In this document: piece after piece, positions 1 to 10,460 of the stretch
How positions within the stretch are numbered: position 1 is the first letter of the stretch
Layout: every line of letters starts with the position of its first letter
NCBI GenBank assembly: GCA_002633005.1
Contig: NMRA01000756.1
Location: 1-24,539, forward strand
Reading direction: 5' to 3'
DNA: 24,539 bases
Source: Phoronis australis
Lineage: Eukaryota; Phoronida; Phoronidae
Notes under the pieces: generated by a model
The model's input: the letters and a program-made list of their open reading frames with translations, nothing else
What the model was told of the DNA's origin: nothing
Database searches by the model: none
Translations under genes and position numbers: made by a program

Positions 1-534
1 TGAGTGTGCCCTCTGGCCTTAGTAAATTCTTCCTCTGTTTTGAAGATGTCTCGTGTCTGAAAGAGAACAAGGCATTCGTTATTTGTATAAACAACTTGCG
101 CGAAATAGTCATGACAGACCTTATATTCTTGTCAAATTGCATGCTTCAATGTTTGGCGATAACTGGAGACAGTGGCGACAATTGGAACAGGTCTCAGTAA
201 CACTAGGAACTCGCTAAAAAGCAAGGCTTTGCGAGATTACGTGAGACGTTGCCATAAATTTTTAACGAGAACGCGTGATGCTGGTAAGATTTTAGGGTTA
301 CTGAATTCTACCCTGGTTTAGGATGGCGTGCAATCTCCATAGTGCTGGTTCTTCCTCTCCTTCTTCTTCTTGGTCCAAATGACCATACCCTCTCCAGAGT
401 ATTGTGTCACTGTATAACAATGAAGATGAACACAGACAAAAACATTTATAACGCGTTTTAACAAGAGAAACGCGGAGCGTTGAAATGCGCCCACGAATAC
501 ACCGCTAACGGTGTGCATCTAGGGTGTAATTTGG
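1..534. other. no recognisable gene
   Basis: Only short open frames without family resemblance occur here on either strand. A pyrimidine-rich stretch lies at about 350-373. I see no splice-bounded exon, RNA gene or transposon terminus. Confidence 0.5.
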
Positions 535-1090
535 AACATAAAAATGGCAACTAGATGGCCCAAAATAAGTCGAATCCATCCGAAAAGTTGTATGTGTCAT
601 CAAAGCTATTTACCAAATTTCATAAAAATCCGTCAAGGAAATTCTGAGAAAACAGAGGAAAACGAAAAAATGAAATTGCCACCAAGAGGCTATAAGCGCA
701 AAAAACGTAACTGAGGCACAAAAGTATATAAAGTCCTCGGAAAATCATCATCAGACTTCCTCTTACCATTAGGAACATAAATACCAATTTCCACAACCAT
801 CCTTAGAGTGGTTTGGTTGACAGAGGTGCAGATGTCAAATAATAAGACTCAAAAACAGCAAAAATGGTCACAAGGTGGCGCAAAATGCCTCAAATTTTAC
901 CGAAAACGGGATTATAGGGTCACCTCACTAATAGATGCCTAACTGCCAAATTTTATGAAAATCCACTGAGGACCCTTTAATATACAGAGGTAAACGTAAA
1001 CGTAAAAAACTAAAATTGCCGCCGGTCCGAAAGTCGTCATTCTCTATTATTAACTTCATATAAATACACCAGCAAAATTCAATAAAAATC
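535..1090. repeat. two diverged copies of a ~320-bp repeat unit
   Basis: The stretch starting at 541 and the one starting at 861 align by eye over about 150 bases. Both begin AAAATGG, continue with a GGTGGC/GATGGC plus CAAAATA/CAAAATG block, and share CAAATTTYATRAAAATCC, CAGAGG(T)AAACG and AAATTGCC at corresponding spacing. A third, partial copy of the distal half lies at about 1490-1610, where TCGGAAAATCATC-TCAG matches 739-757. The spacing is about 320 bases. No long frame is open through the units. Inference: an old non-coding repeat or satellite-like family, strongly diverged. Confidence 0.6.
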
Positions 1091-1457
1091 ATATACAAAT
1101 TACCTAAACTACAAGGTCAACGGACTCATAAACACGACTGACGGACCTGCAAACACCGTCCACTGACTCACAAACACGGGAACGGACTCGCAAAACACGA
1201 TCCACACACCCAAATACACGGACACGGACTCATATTCACGAGGAAACACGGTTAACGGACCGCCATACACTGGTCACGGACAAAATGAAGATGTCAGCTG
1301 ACCCAGAAAGCCGATGAGTCCGTGACCCGTGATTGGCTGTCCGTTAACCGTGTTTTGTGAGTCCGTTCTCGTGTTTGTGAGTCAGTGGACAGTGTTTGCA
1401 GATTCGTGAGTCGTGTCCATGCGTCCGTGCCCGTGTAGTTTATGTACCTTGATATAG
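1090..1457. repeat. foldback element with nested inverted arms
   Basis: The left arm starts TAAACTACA at 1105-1113 and the right arm ends with its complement TGTAGTTTA at 1434-1442. The arms pair over at least 90 bases with few mismatches, including CTGCAAACAC, GTCCACTGACTCACAAACAC and ACGGACTC at matching places. Further in, CACGGTTAACGGAC (1247-1260) pairs with 1338-1351, and GTCACGGAC (1272-1280) pairs with 1318-1326. Each arm is itself built of degenerate CGGACTCA/TGACTCA plus AAACACG words. The central loop is about 37 bases and contains GTCAGCTGAC. No protein is encoded. It behaves like a foldback or MITE-type element; the superfamily is unknown. Confidence 0.75.
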
Positions 1458-1489
1458 AGCATTTAGGAGATACAACCATGGGCGCAAAA

Positions 1490-1610
1490 ACACACAAAAC
1501 TGCCACTAGAAGGCGCCATAGTAATCCAAGTAATCGGAAAATCATCGTCAGTCGCCCTCTTCACAGTAACAAAATACATGCCAATTTTCAAAATCATTCT
1601 TGAGACAACA
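1490..1610. repeat. third partial copy of the ~320-bp unit
   Basis: AACTGCCACTAGAAGGCGCC through CCAATTTTCAAAATCATTCTT parallels 676-805 in order and spacing, including the TCGGAAAATCATC and CCAATTT blocks. The proximal half of the unit is not visible; the foldback element lies immediately to its left. Confidence 0.5.
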
Positions 1611-1619
1611 TCTCACGTG

Positions 1620-2205
1620 CTTTACTCATGACGTTGATCCATGATACATACAGGAAGGAGGAAATAAATGAGGATACTACACACGTCGATTTCTCCTCGC
1701 GAACTACAGGTATGATTGTCCAATTCATTAACAGATCACTGTCGAAGATCTCTAGACTTCGGCTATTTTGTTTCTCTCGAGGGGTAAGCTATGTTAAACG
1801 TATTCAGAATGCAGTCGACTAATCAGTACCAACAACTAACTAGCATGTAAGCAAACTATACTTACGATTCCAGTCCAAGTCCAACCCGGACTTACGCAGT
1901 TGACTCTCACGCCTGAAGTCGCTAAATCCAGCGCCATGCATTTACTCAACATTAACAACCCAGCTTTAGACGCGTTATATACCGATTGGTTCGGCTGGGC
2001 ATCCACAGCCGAAATGCTCGTGATGTTGACGATGGAACTTTCTGACCCACCTGAAAGTCCATATTAATAGCAAAGACACTATTTTCACACCAAGATTGTA
2101 TTTTCCTCCATCGCATCACGAATTAATGACTGCGTTAATGATCGCAATAGGTAAATAAATACGGATTTAGACAGCCCATAATATAACTTTTCCGACACAT
2201 GTACG
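1620..2205. other. no recognisable gene
   Basis: Nothing with a family resemblance on either strand; the open frame near 1628-1822 has no domain-like composition. Confidence 0.45.
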
Positions 2206-2360
2206 AGTGATAGTATAGCCACGAAATAGGGATGGTATTTTGAGGTTTGATATGGGAGAACTACTTTTTTGTATTCAACGCGCGTTGAATACGGATGCCT
2301 TCTTTCACATCAAAATTTCAGCCTGTAAACACAATACACTACAATAGTTGGGAACATGAT
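2206..2360. repeat. dispersed repeat with a 22-bp palindrome
   Basis: This stretch is a diverged direct copy of 23163-23310. It shares GTGATAGTA, GCCACGAAATA, GAGGTTTGATATGG, GAACTACTTTT and ACAATACACTA in the same order. It contains a perfect 22-base palindrome at 2271-2292, centred on CGCG, whose 18-base core ATTCAACGCGCGTTGAAT is unchanged in the other copy. No frame is open across both copies, so this is a non-coding dispersed element. Confidence 0.75.
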
Positions 2361-2987
2361 TGTATACATAGCATCACTTTGAATTCAGCTCCGTGGTAAT
2401 ATTTTCAAATGCCAACATTTTATGTAATTGTTACAATTTTTTGCCTTGGAGTTATGGCTAAATTAAATTATCCACGAAAGGGACAGAATCAAAGTTTCTG
2501 ATGCTGACGGGTTGTGTTTACCACCTTAGTAGCGAATGACAATTTAAAGACATTGTGGTTGAACGTATTTTGAAGAGCTAGAATCTGAAAGGAATATAAT
2601 TGTTCCAAAGACGTCAAACCTGTCTGAAATAGTGGTGGTAGCAACTCCACAACCCGTAACGTGTATGCGTAGAGTGGGATGCCTAGGCGGGGAAATAGAA
2701 AATATTTTGCCACTCTGAAAGGACACGGTCCTTTTGCTTATACCGGCTCTAGGTCGATAATTTAAAGGAGCAACATTTCGAAAAAAGCTGACTGGGGGCC
2801 TTTCGGACTTCTTTTTCTATTATCTTTTAAGACCAATTAAAATTGCTATTTGGTCAATCGTCGTTAGTCCGAACTAAGAACCAGGTTCCTATCTCCGAAG
2901 CACATATAAACAAAGACAGAGACTGGACATTCTAGTATTAATGGACGTGAAACCAGATGTCTCATGAGGCGCCATTTTTGTGTTGCA
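2361..2987. other. no recognisable gene
   Basis: Overlapping minus-strand open frames at about 2489-2726 lack ATG-led or family-like structure. Nothing else is seen apart from the acceptor-like tract at the right edge. Confidence 0.4.
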
Positions 2988-3168
2988 GCTCGCTGTCAAC
3001 AACACGCGTGGTTGTAGACAAAAAAGGATCTTTGGTATGGCCTATTTAAAATATGAACGATTTGATGAAGTTGGCCAAAGAATGATCATGGAAGCAAAGG
3101 AGCGTGCAGAGTACCAGACATATAGTCGAAGAGAATTGGTTGCTATGGCGACTCCAATTAAAGTGTAA
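2988..3168 (+). CDS. possible terminal exon, unknown protein
   Basis: A pyrimidine-rich tract ending TGTTGCAG (AG at 2986-2987) is followed by an open frame of 59 codons that ends with TAA at 3166-3168. The peptide is charged and probably helical (KYERFDEVGQRMIMEAKERA) and matches no family I recognise. It has no convincing ATG of its own, so if real it is the 3' end of a spliced gene or a relic. It lies about 400 bases upstream of the P2X7-like first exon; the stop codon argues against its belonging to that transcript. Low confidence. Confidence 0.25.
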
Positions 3169-3248
3169 AGTGCAGTTAGCGTTTAAAGACCCATTGTCAT
3201 TCTCCGTCCTTAATGCGCACTTATAGTTTTCACTAAACAATGTACATA

Positions 3249-3311
3249 CACAAAACGTACCGAGAGTGGCGTATATGAAGTAATATCCCACGAGATATTA
3301 TTACGTGTATC
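3249..3311. repeat. single arm of the 23009-23163 hairpin repeat
   Basis: CACAAAACGTACCGAGAGTGG and the following AGTAATATCCCACGAGA block closely match the reverse complement of about 23086-23149. They match the left arm (23020-23080) less well. The second arm is missing here, so this is a partial copy. Confidence 0.75.
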
Positions 3312-3579
3312 AACCGAGACCGAAGGTAGGTTTTCTATTTATCTCATACGCTTCGAATCCCTAAGTTTCTTTAAAGAGGAAATTGCAAGGTCCAAACCAA
3401 TCTGAACAACAATATGGTCTAAATTCTAGTTTATAATTATCATTGCTATATTCTTAACATTAACTGAATTGTACGCCGCTATACAAAGTTATTTACATAT
3501 TTAGTGCAGTGGTGTTGTAACGCCATCGTTGTAACGGAGAATAGAAACGGCGTCATTTTCGTTCGTTACACATCTGTGA
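3312..3579. other. upstream flank of P2X7-like exon, no clear signal
   Basis: No coding frame is seen. GGTGTTGGGGAACACAAA at 3583-3600, just right of this stretch, recurs as a reverse complement at 12703-12720, hinting at another small shared repeat or 5' segment. Confidence 0.35.
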
Positions 3580-3893
3580 CGTGGTGTTGGGGAACACAAA
3601 GGAAGCAATGTGTGTCCAAGTGAGTACAGCAGCGAAGATGAGGAATACTTTGAACGACACAGGGACGGACAGGTGGACTTTTCAGATGATTCCGACCTTT
3701 CGGACGTGGAGGTAGAGGTGACAGATTCCAATAGGAACAATATGTGTTCACAGCTCTTCTGTAGTGGAGCCGTTCTCCCTCGATCCCTTTCTTTCCTTTC
3801 TCTGGTCGCCGAAGACTCACTCCCAGCGGGTTCGTCCTGTGAAAGTCAACAGGCTGAAGGTGCACCGGAGTTGCGATTAGATGTTAGTGATTG
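3580..3893 (+). pseudogene. P2X7-ballast-type gene, exon 1 (acidic N-terminus)
   Basis: The frame runs from after a stop at 3577-3579 to a strong donor, TTG|GTAAGA, at 3893/3894. It encodes an acidic Ser/Asp/Glu-rich segment (SSEDEEYF, DFSDDSDLSD) of the kind that precedes the zinc-binding ballast domain in standalone P2X7-like proteins of invertebrates. The frame ends in Asp plus two bases of a Trp codon. Joining to 5073 completes Trp and gives D-W-C-T-W-G-N-C, the usual start of the domain. There is no in-frame ATG: the visible ATG at 3608-3610 is out of frame by two bases across a TGTGTG run. The gene may have lost its start, or the run may hold a 2-base indel. The family assignment rests on exon 2. 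Confidence 0.6.
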
Positions 3894-5072
3894 GTAAGAA
3901 TGTTATCATTATGTATTCTACAACCGCGAATTATAACTTGGTCTTTTTTAATTCAAAAGTAGGTGCTTTACCAGTAAGTCCCAGGCGCCCATATCCCCAT
4001 TGGTGAATCGTGTTTCAGCCGAGGATAAATAACAGGTTCAGTGATAAAACTGAGACTCAGGTTCGAATTATGGGTTTCGCTGGCATGCAATATGAGCATT
4101 GAACAAAATTGGCTCTTACTTCTCCGAGACTGAGCGGGGTGTTACTAGTGAGTGAATAAATGTATGCAAAGGAATGAATGAGAACCGTTTTGGAATAATC
4201 GACTGTGAATTGTAAAGAAGAGGATGAAAGAATTGCAATTTTATTGTTTAGACTTTCTCACCTTGGTGCTGGGGGAGGGCATAATTCTATAGGTTATAGA
4301 ACAAGTCATTTCATTTTCGTACTCAAGTCAACTCGGACCTATATCAATCTACACATGTGTTCCAAAACAGTTTTATTTTGTAAGGCGATGCTTGAAATGG
4401 AAACAACCATTTCATGTCGATGTGCATTGACCCAATGTTGCCATTATTCATCAATGAAATATGGTACACGGCTTGCTTACGAGTCGACTTGGGTAGGAAC
4501 CGCCTGGTAAAGTGTCTATAGAGTAAAGAGAGCATACCATTGGATTGGTGATTGCCCATATAGCATATCAAGAATTTTTAATGTATACTGTAATATTTAA
4601 AATATGGGCGACCCTTTGAGTGGCAACACTGCTTTTCAAGTTGGTTTGCCCCATTGTCATTGTCTAGTTTGATTAATGTATGTGGGTGCCGATAGGATTC
4701 AGATTGGGAGAACAGGTCTCACGACTACATACAAAACAGTCCCCTCCATCAATGAATCAGGGCAACTACCTTTTGTCTTAGGGTGAGCTAAAAATCAAAC
4801 AACTAATGTCCATTACTATGTCCCCCGGGCATGATCTACCACTGCCTTGGGTGTAGCACTATTCATTTGTATGAAAAGTAAATATCTTTACTATACATGA
4901 TCAATTTGTACAAAAAATAAATAGGTTGTGATGTTCCAACCAATTTTCCTGAAAACTGAAGTCGTATGTACATGTAGACCCCTCAATGTGGTAGAGGCAC
5001 TCTTGGTAAATTTTTCAATTCGAAATTTTGATGTTTACTGAAATAATGTATTATTGTTGACACATCTTGCAG
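3894..5072 (+). other. intron of the P2X7-like gene
   Basis: It is bounded by GTAAGA and a TTGACACATCTTGCAG acceptor, and is 1179 bases long. Splicing restores the reading phase exactly (TG|G). Small open frames inside (about 4205-4570) have no family resemblance. No mobile-element ends are seen within it. Confidence 0.6.
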
Positions 5073-5500
5073 GTGCACCTGGGGCAACTGTCAGACAACC
5101 TCATATGTTGAAGAAAGAGTATGTTGCCAAGAGGTTGACAAGGTTGTTGCAAAACTTGATGAAGAAATTAAGCGTGACAACTAACACAGAAGAAAAATGT
5201 ATTGTGGAGCATGGGGGTTTAAATCTCTATACATCAATCGTGGTGTTTTGGAGACTGCATGGTTGCAGTACAAAAGCCAATATCCTGATGGCTATGGATA
5301 AAAGGATTTGGCATGTGGCCTACAGACAGTTCCAAAGATGGGTACACGGTCACTTAGGACGAACAGTCTGTGTTGTCATTCCAGCATGCGCAGTAGCCTG
5401 CATCAGAGCTTTCTACCCTCCGCCAGGAAATGAGGAAGACCGAGTTCCAAGGATTTTCTTAAAAGTTTCACCCATTTATAGATATCAACAGTTGTCTTAG
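5073..5500 (+). pseudogene. P2X7 C-terminal ballast-like domain, exon 2, frameshifted
   Basis: The domain is visible in order but in alternating frames. First comes CTWGNC and ERVCCQEV (zinc-cluster cysteines) in the frame starting at 5074, ending at TAA 5182-5184. Next is EEKCIVEHGG in the +1 frame. Then SLYINRGVLETAW-QY-S-YPDGYG is back in the first frame after the G5 run at 5213-5217. Finally AYRQFQRWVHGHLG and VVIPACAVACIR-FYPP are in the second frame from about 5298. The AYR-RW...IP-C...IR..FP pattern is the hallmark of the P2RX7 intracellular domain, which binds zinc and guanine nucleotide in the mammalian receptor. There are no transmembrane segments, as in standalone invertebrate relatives. 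Three shifts mean a pseudogene, unless they are assembly indels in short runs. The domain call is firm; function is probably lost. Confidence 0.85.
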
Positions 5501-5502
5501 CA

Positions 5503-5581
5503 CTGGAATGCCAACTCCTCCACATGACCTATGTATTCTATTATAAAAACTTGTGACTCGGGGACTAGTTTTATGTAATTC
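5503..5581. repeat. short dispersed repeat (copy 1)
   Basis: AATGCCAACTCC, CATGACC, TGTATTCTATTAT and the GACTCGGGGACTAG-type block recur in the same order and strand at 13664-13743, with about one base in five changed. It sits directly after the P2X7-like stop codon, so it could be 3'-UTR sequence or an old short element. Confidence 0.6.
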
Positions 5582-6519
5582 AAACGAGTTGCAAAAAGTT
5601 GTAGTGACAAATTACATAGAAAGATCAAACATCGTAACAAACGAATGCAATCGCAGTGCAACCTCAGCGGTATGAAATTGAAGTAGGCATTCCGTGAATA
5701 GACTTCTGTGGTTTCAGAATGGTAAATAATTAACACAGCGAGTAGCATTTATTGATGCTCATCAATCTGGTTACTTATAATAACATGGTCATGACAAGTG
5801 TAATTTAACTAGGAATACATTATAAACCTCTAAACTCAACATCAGTTGAACTTATGATTTACCTAGGTAAACAGAGGAATTGGTTTCATTGGAGTCCAGC
5901 TTGTGTGCTTGAAGCGAACACATTGAACAATATGGCTGTTACATAAAAATTTAAAAGTTTTGAATCTGGGCCATAGTCTGAAGTCGAGACTGAATCTTCT
6001 GCCCTCTTCTTATACAGTAGAACTCTCTAAATTGGTAGCGCTTCAGTGGGAACTTTAGAAAGGTTAGCATTAATTCCGCAGTAACGCCTCCAAATAACTC
6101 TAACTTTGATGAAATATCTCAGTCTCACTGGATACAACTTAGCGAGTACTACTGCAATTCAATGAGAAATCAAATAACACGACACAGCAACCACTGAATC
6201 TCAACCCAAACGCTCCAGTATGCAATAGCTTTAGATGTCTATGACATGGTGTGAAAACACAAAAAAGTATGCACATGAGTAGGAATTGGGAAACCTGGAG
6301 GGAGTGCTTATACCACTCACTTAAAAATTCCCAAGACAATGTTCGAATTCTGTGCAAGTGATTATTCTGTGTACAATTTAGATGAGATTGTCGCACGAAA
6401 AGACTGACGACCCAAACAAGTACCTTTTCACCCCCATTTAAGAAAGTCTTCCTTTACCGACCCACTGTATGGGACAGCAACAGTTTAGTGCAAATCAAAT
6501 ATACTTAAAAAAGCTATGC
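5582..6519. other. left flank of LINE insertion, no gene seen
   Basis: Minus-strand open frames at 5497-5748 and 6139-6396 show no domain resemblance. No transposon end or RNA gene is recognised. Confidence 0.4.
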
Positions 6520-6535
6520 CGCAATATTTATAGTT
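6520..6535. repeat. LINE target-site duplication, left copy
   Basis: The 16 bases CGCAATATTTATAGTT are identical to 11947-11962. They abut the T-rich (poly(A) on the minus strand) end of the LINE. The last two T's could equally belong to the tail, giving a 14-base minimum. Confidence 0.9.
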
Positions 6536-6762
6536 TTTTTATTTTTTTTATTCTCCCACTTCAACATAAGTAAGGACAAAGGTCTGGGGTTCCCTTGCCT
6601 TACTTTACAATTCAATGAAAATAAAGTATACTAAGTTAAATGTATACTTGAACCGGATTTTGAAATACATTTAACAAAAAGAAAACAAAAACATACAAGC
6701 CAATGTAGTAGTATATGGCTCTGAAAAAAGGGGGGAGAGTATTTTGGATTGATAAAATATCC
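6536..6762 (-). other. LINE 3' UTR and A-rich tail
   Basis: This follows the ORF2 stop (TAA, 6765-6763). It ends in an A-rich tail read on plus as T7-A-T8 from 6534, partly shared with the target duplication. An AATAAA-like word occurs where the tail begins (plus TTTATT at 6547-6552). No tandem 3' repeats of the RTE or CR1 kind are present, which supports an L1-type tail. Confidence 0.75.
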
Positions 6763-9700
6763 TTACATTGCTATCAAATTATGCAGTTGTGACCACCTGT
6801 TTGTAAATTTTTCCATTTGTAAATTTTTTGAATAAATATGTTTTTCACTGGAGTAATAAATGTTAATTTCTTTTGTTAATACAATTAAATTTGGAGGTTT
6901 ACCCTTGAGACGTTGCTTATATAAATGGAACTTGCTGAGACACAAGATTAAATTTTGAATTGGCTGGCTTCTGTTTCCAAAGAAAACTGTAAGCACATTT
7001 GTACCTAGGGAAATATTAGTTTTGTTTCTAACCCAACCTTCAACATTGTTCCAAAAAATTTGAACAACATCACATTGCCAGTATAAGTGAAGCAAAGTCT
7101 AAGGTTCAGTCTTACAAAACGTACACAAGGGGGAGTTACTTACCCCAATTTTGACAAGATAAGAGTTACAGCTAATTATCCTATGTGACAGTCTAAACTG
7201 AAACCAACAAAGTTTCACGTCAAGTGTAAAATTCAGAAAGTAGGCATATTTCCACCATTCAATAGTGTCAGGTATTGCAAGTTCTGCCTGCAACTTCATC
7301 TCAGGCCTAGGCCGGGCATATTTGTTTAGCACAAAAGTGTTATATATATATGTTTTGTTCCCTTCTTGTCTGCAAGTAACAATCTCACAAAAATTGGGAT
7401 AGAGGGTGCGTAGAAGGAAAACTTGTCTCTTTTTGAGATTTTCCATTTTTGACAAACAGCCTCTTTGAGCCCATAAAAATTCAAAAATATTGGTCTAAAA
7501 TTGAACTTTTTGCAAAAACCTTCAAAAGATAACAAATATCCATGCTTGTGTAGTAGGTCTGAGATATAATAAACACCCTTTTCAAACTATCTTCTCCAAA
7601 ATACAGTTTTTCCACCAATCAATACATTAGTGTTATACCAAATTGGCTGATATGGTATTTCCTCCTGATCTACTATATTAGAAAAATCATACAGAAAGTT
7701 AAATAGTTCCTTCCAAAAAGATGCTGCATATTTGTAGAAATAGTTCCCAAATTTTAGACACTCCAATGATATCAAATCAGTGTTTAAGATGAGATTTAAC
7801 CATGCTGTAGAATTTGTGGCTTTTAAGATCCTACGCATCCATGTTATCTTAATTGCCTTTACAAAAGAGTAAACATTTATCATTTTACAACCACCCATTT
7901 CATAATGTTGAATCATGGTTTTGCGCCCAATTTTGTCACACTTTCCTCCCCAACTATAATGAAAAAACAGTTTTTCTAAATCTTTACAAAACAGATTGTT
8001 AGGGATTGGCAAACATGATAAAACATGAATCAGTTTTGGTAGAAGAAATAATTTGACCACTGTAACTTTACCAAGAGTACTTAAGTTTCTTTTTGACCAT
8101 CTCATAATATCAACCAACTTGCGATCAAAATTTAAATTACTCATTTCCTGGATGTCAGTAGAAAAACAATCCCGAGCATACTAAACTGTGAGGTAGACCA
8201 TTTTAAGTCCTTTTCAGAACATACCCTTGAATTACTTTGCCTCGTAGAACCTATCCAGACACAAGATGTTTTTTCTAAATTAGGAGTTAGACCTGAATAC
8301 TTTGAGAACTAGTCAAGCAGATCAAGAGAGTTTTTTAATGATCTTTCGGAACCATCGAGTATGATAGCAGTGTCATCTGCATATTGAACTAGTTTAAATT
8401 CTTGAGCTCTAATCTGTATACCTTTTATATTTTTGTTTTTCCTAAAGAGATTTCCCATAATCTCAGCACATAGTAGAAAAAGATAGGGAGATAAAGGGTC
8501 TCCTTGTTTACAGCCTCTACCCATTTCAAAGAATTGAGAAGTTTTCCATATTGAATTACACAAGCCATAGCTCCCTCATTGAGCAACGATGCCCACTTTT
8601 TGATATTTGGGCCAAAATTAAAAAAGACAGGGTTTTTTGTAGAAATACCCAGGAAACTGAATCGAACGCCTTCTCAAAATCCACCAGGACTAGTAATCCA
8701 GGGATATTCACTTGGTCAGTTGCACAGATAAGATCATAAATTAATCGAATATTTTCGCCAAGAAATCTACCAACAATAAAACCTTTCTGGTTTTCGTGGA
8801 TCAAGCAATTTAAGACAGACTTAACACGTTCAGCAATACACGCTGAAATTAATTTATAATATATATTGAGCAATGAAATTGGCCTCCAGTTTTTGAGTAG
8901 TTCTCTAGGTTGGTTAGCTTTTGGAATAATTTGGATCACACCTTGTTTTACAGCGGATGGTAGGGAATTCTGTGAAAACATACAATTAAAAGCTGCCACT
9001 AAATCATCTCCCAAATCTGACCAGAAAAAAATTGTAAAATTGCACTGTAAAACCGTCGGGACCTGGGGTCTTATTATTTTTCATCTTTTTGAGAACAAGT
9101 AGAATTTCATCATAAGTAATATTTCCTTCCAATGAATGTCTTATATTATGTTCAAGTTTTGGTGAATCAGTGTTTTCTAAAATTACATCTAAATCATATT
9201 GGGAAAAGTGGTGATCTTTTGAGGCATAAGGATTGGAGTAAAATTTTTTTATTTCTTCCAGAATTCCCTTTTGACTACAGATCAATGTATCATTGTCGTC
9301 TATTAAACTTGAGATATTTTTATAAACAAAATTACGTTTTTCTAAATTACTAAAATATCTTGTTGGTTTTTCACCATTTCTATCCACTGAGCACGAGATC
9401 TCAATATTATACCGTCGATGTATTCCTTTCTAATTTCTTCATACTCGGCCTGAAGAATTTCTAGCCAATCACTAAAAAATTGAGAATCAGTATTGTGAAC
9501 GAACTGGTGGACAGTATTTATTAATCTTTCTAAACGTAGTTTTCTGTTTTTCTTTTCTTTATTTTTGAAAGCACTATATGACAGAGTGAAGGATCTAATG
9601 TTAAGTAAGAACATGTTGAACAGTAAAGCTTCGTCAATATCAAAAGCATATACACTTTTGGTGTCTTGAATAATAATTTTTACTTGCTCCACATACTTTT

Positions 9701-10460
9701 TGTCCCGGAGTAGAGAATTATTAAATTTCCATAAGCCTCTGCCACGTTCAAAAGAGTGCAATTTTATTTCCAACCGAATGGCTGAATGGTCAGTTCTGTA
9801 GCCCGGAATTATCTCTACTGTGTTTAACAAAGATAATAACTCGTCGGAAATTAGAAAAAAGTCAAGGCGAGATTTCTTAACTGGATTTTTCCTACTCCAT
9901 GTAAAAGAGGAACAGTCCGGATTGTAAACTCTCCAAGGGTCAACTAAATTAAATGTTTGCTTTAAATTTAGAACTGCTTGTCTAGCCTGAGGATTGTTCA
10001 GATTGAAATAACCAAAACAGTCCCGGTCATAATCTTGGACCAAATTCCAATCTCCACACAGAACAATAAATTCGGAGTTGAACAGAGAGATGCGATCTGC
10101 AACATTTTTCATAAAAAAGTGGAGAATCTTGGTTAGGACCGTATATGCAGGCAAGCGTAACTGTGATAATTTTTTCCAGCACTATTTCAATAATTAATAG
10201 ATTCCCTTTCTCATCATTATAGCTATTTGTAATTTCATTATTATTAATTAGGATAGTGACACCCCGTGCATCCCTTCTACCTGGACTCACAAAAATGTCA
10301 AAGCCCCACTGGGCCCTAATCATATCATGGTCTGATTCTATGAAATGTGTGTCGTGCAGACAATAAATATTATATTTTTCCCTTTTAGGTAATTAAAAAC
10401 ATCCTTACGTTTTTGAAAATTTCGTAAACCTCTGCAGTTTAAAGACAAAACGTTAATCAT
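6763..10460 (-). pseudogene. LINE ORF2: endonuclease-reverse transcriptase, disrupted
   Basis: The start ATG (10460-10458) is chosen because the endonuclease opens SLNCRGLRN within the first 15 residues. Endonuclease landmarks follow: HDTHF, GDWN (~10045), SRLDFFLIS (~9860) and TDHSAI (~9790). RT landmarks are NNKTPGPDG (~9060), NWRPISLLN (~8890), DFEKAFDSVSW (~8670), GCKQGDPLSP (~8515) and the catalytic YADD (~8375). A CTFC plus HLYWQC zinc knuckle lies at ~7110-7070. Intact length would be about 1230 residues, normal for the clade. The frame is broken near 10375, 10110, 9375, 9027, 8618, 8163, 7510 and 7440, and stops sit at 8309-8311, 7587-7589 and 7099-7101. Several breaks lie in A or T runs. 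The copy cannot make a working protein as read, although both RT aspartate motifs survive. Confidence 0.93.

Noticed and set aside
1294-1545. Minus-strand frame of 83 codons overlapping the foldback
   Set aside because: Its threonine-rich peptide is simply the translated repeat words of the foldback arm.
4040-4090. GGTTCGAATTA resembling a tRNA T-arm
   Set aside because: Stem pairing and A-box are missing; nothing SINE-like follows.
9004-9353. Plus-strand frames opposite the LINE RT region
   Set aside because: They are antisense to clearly recognisable RT motifs on the minus strand.
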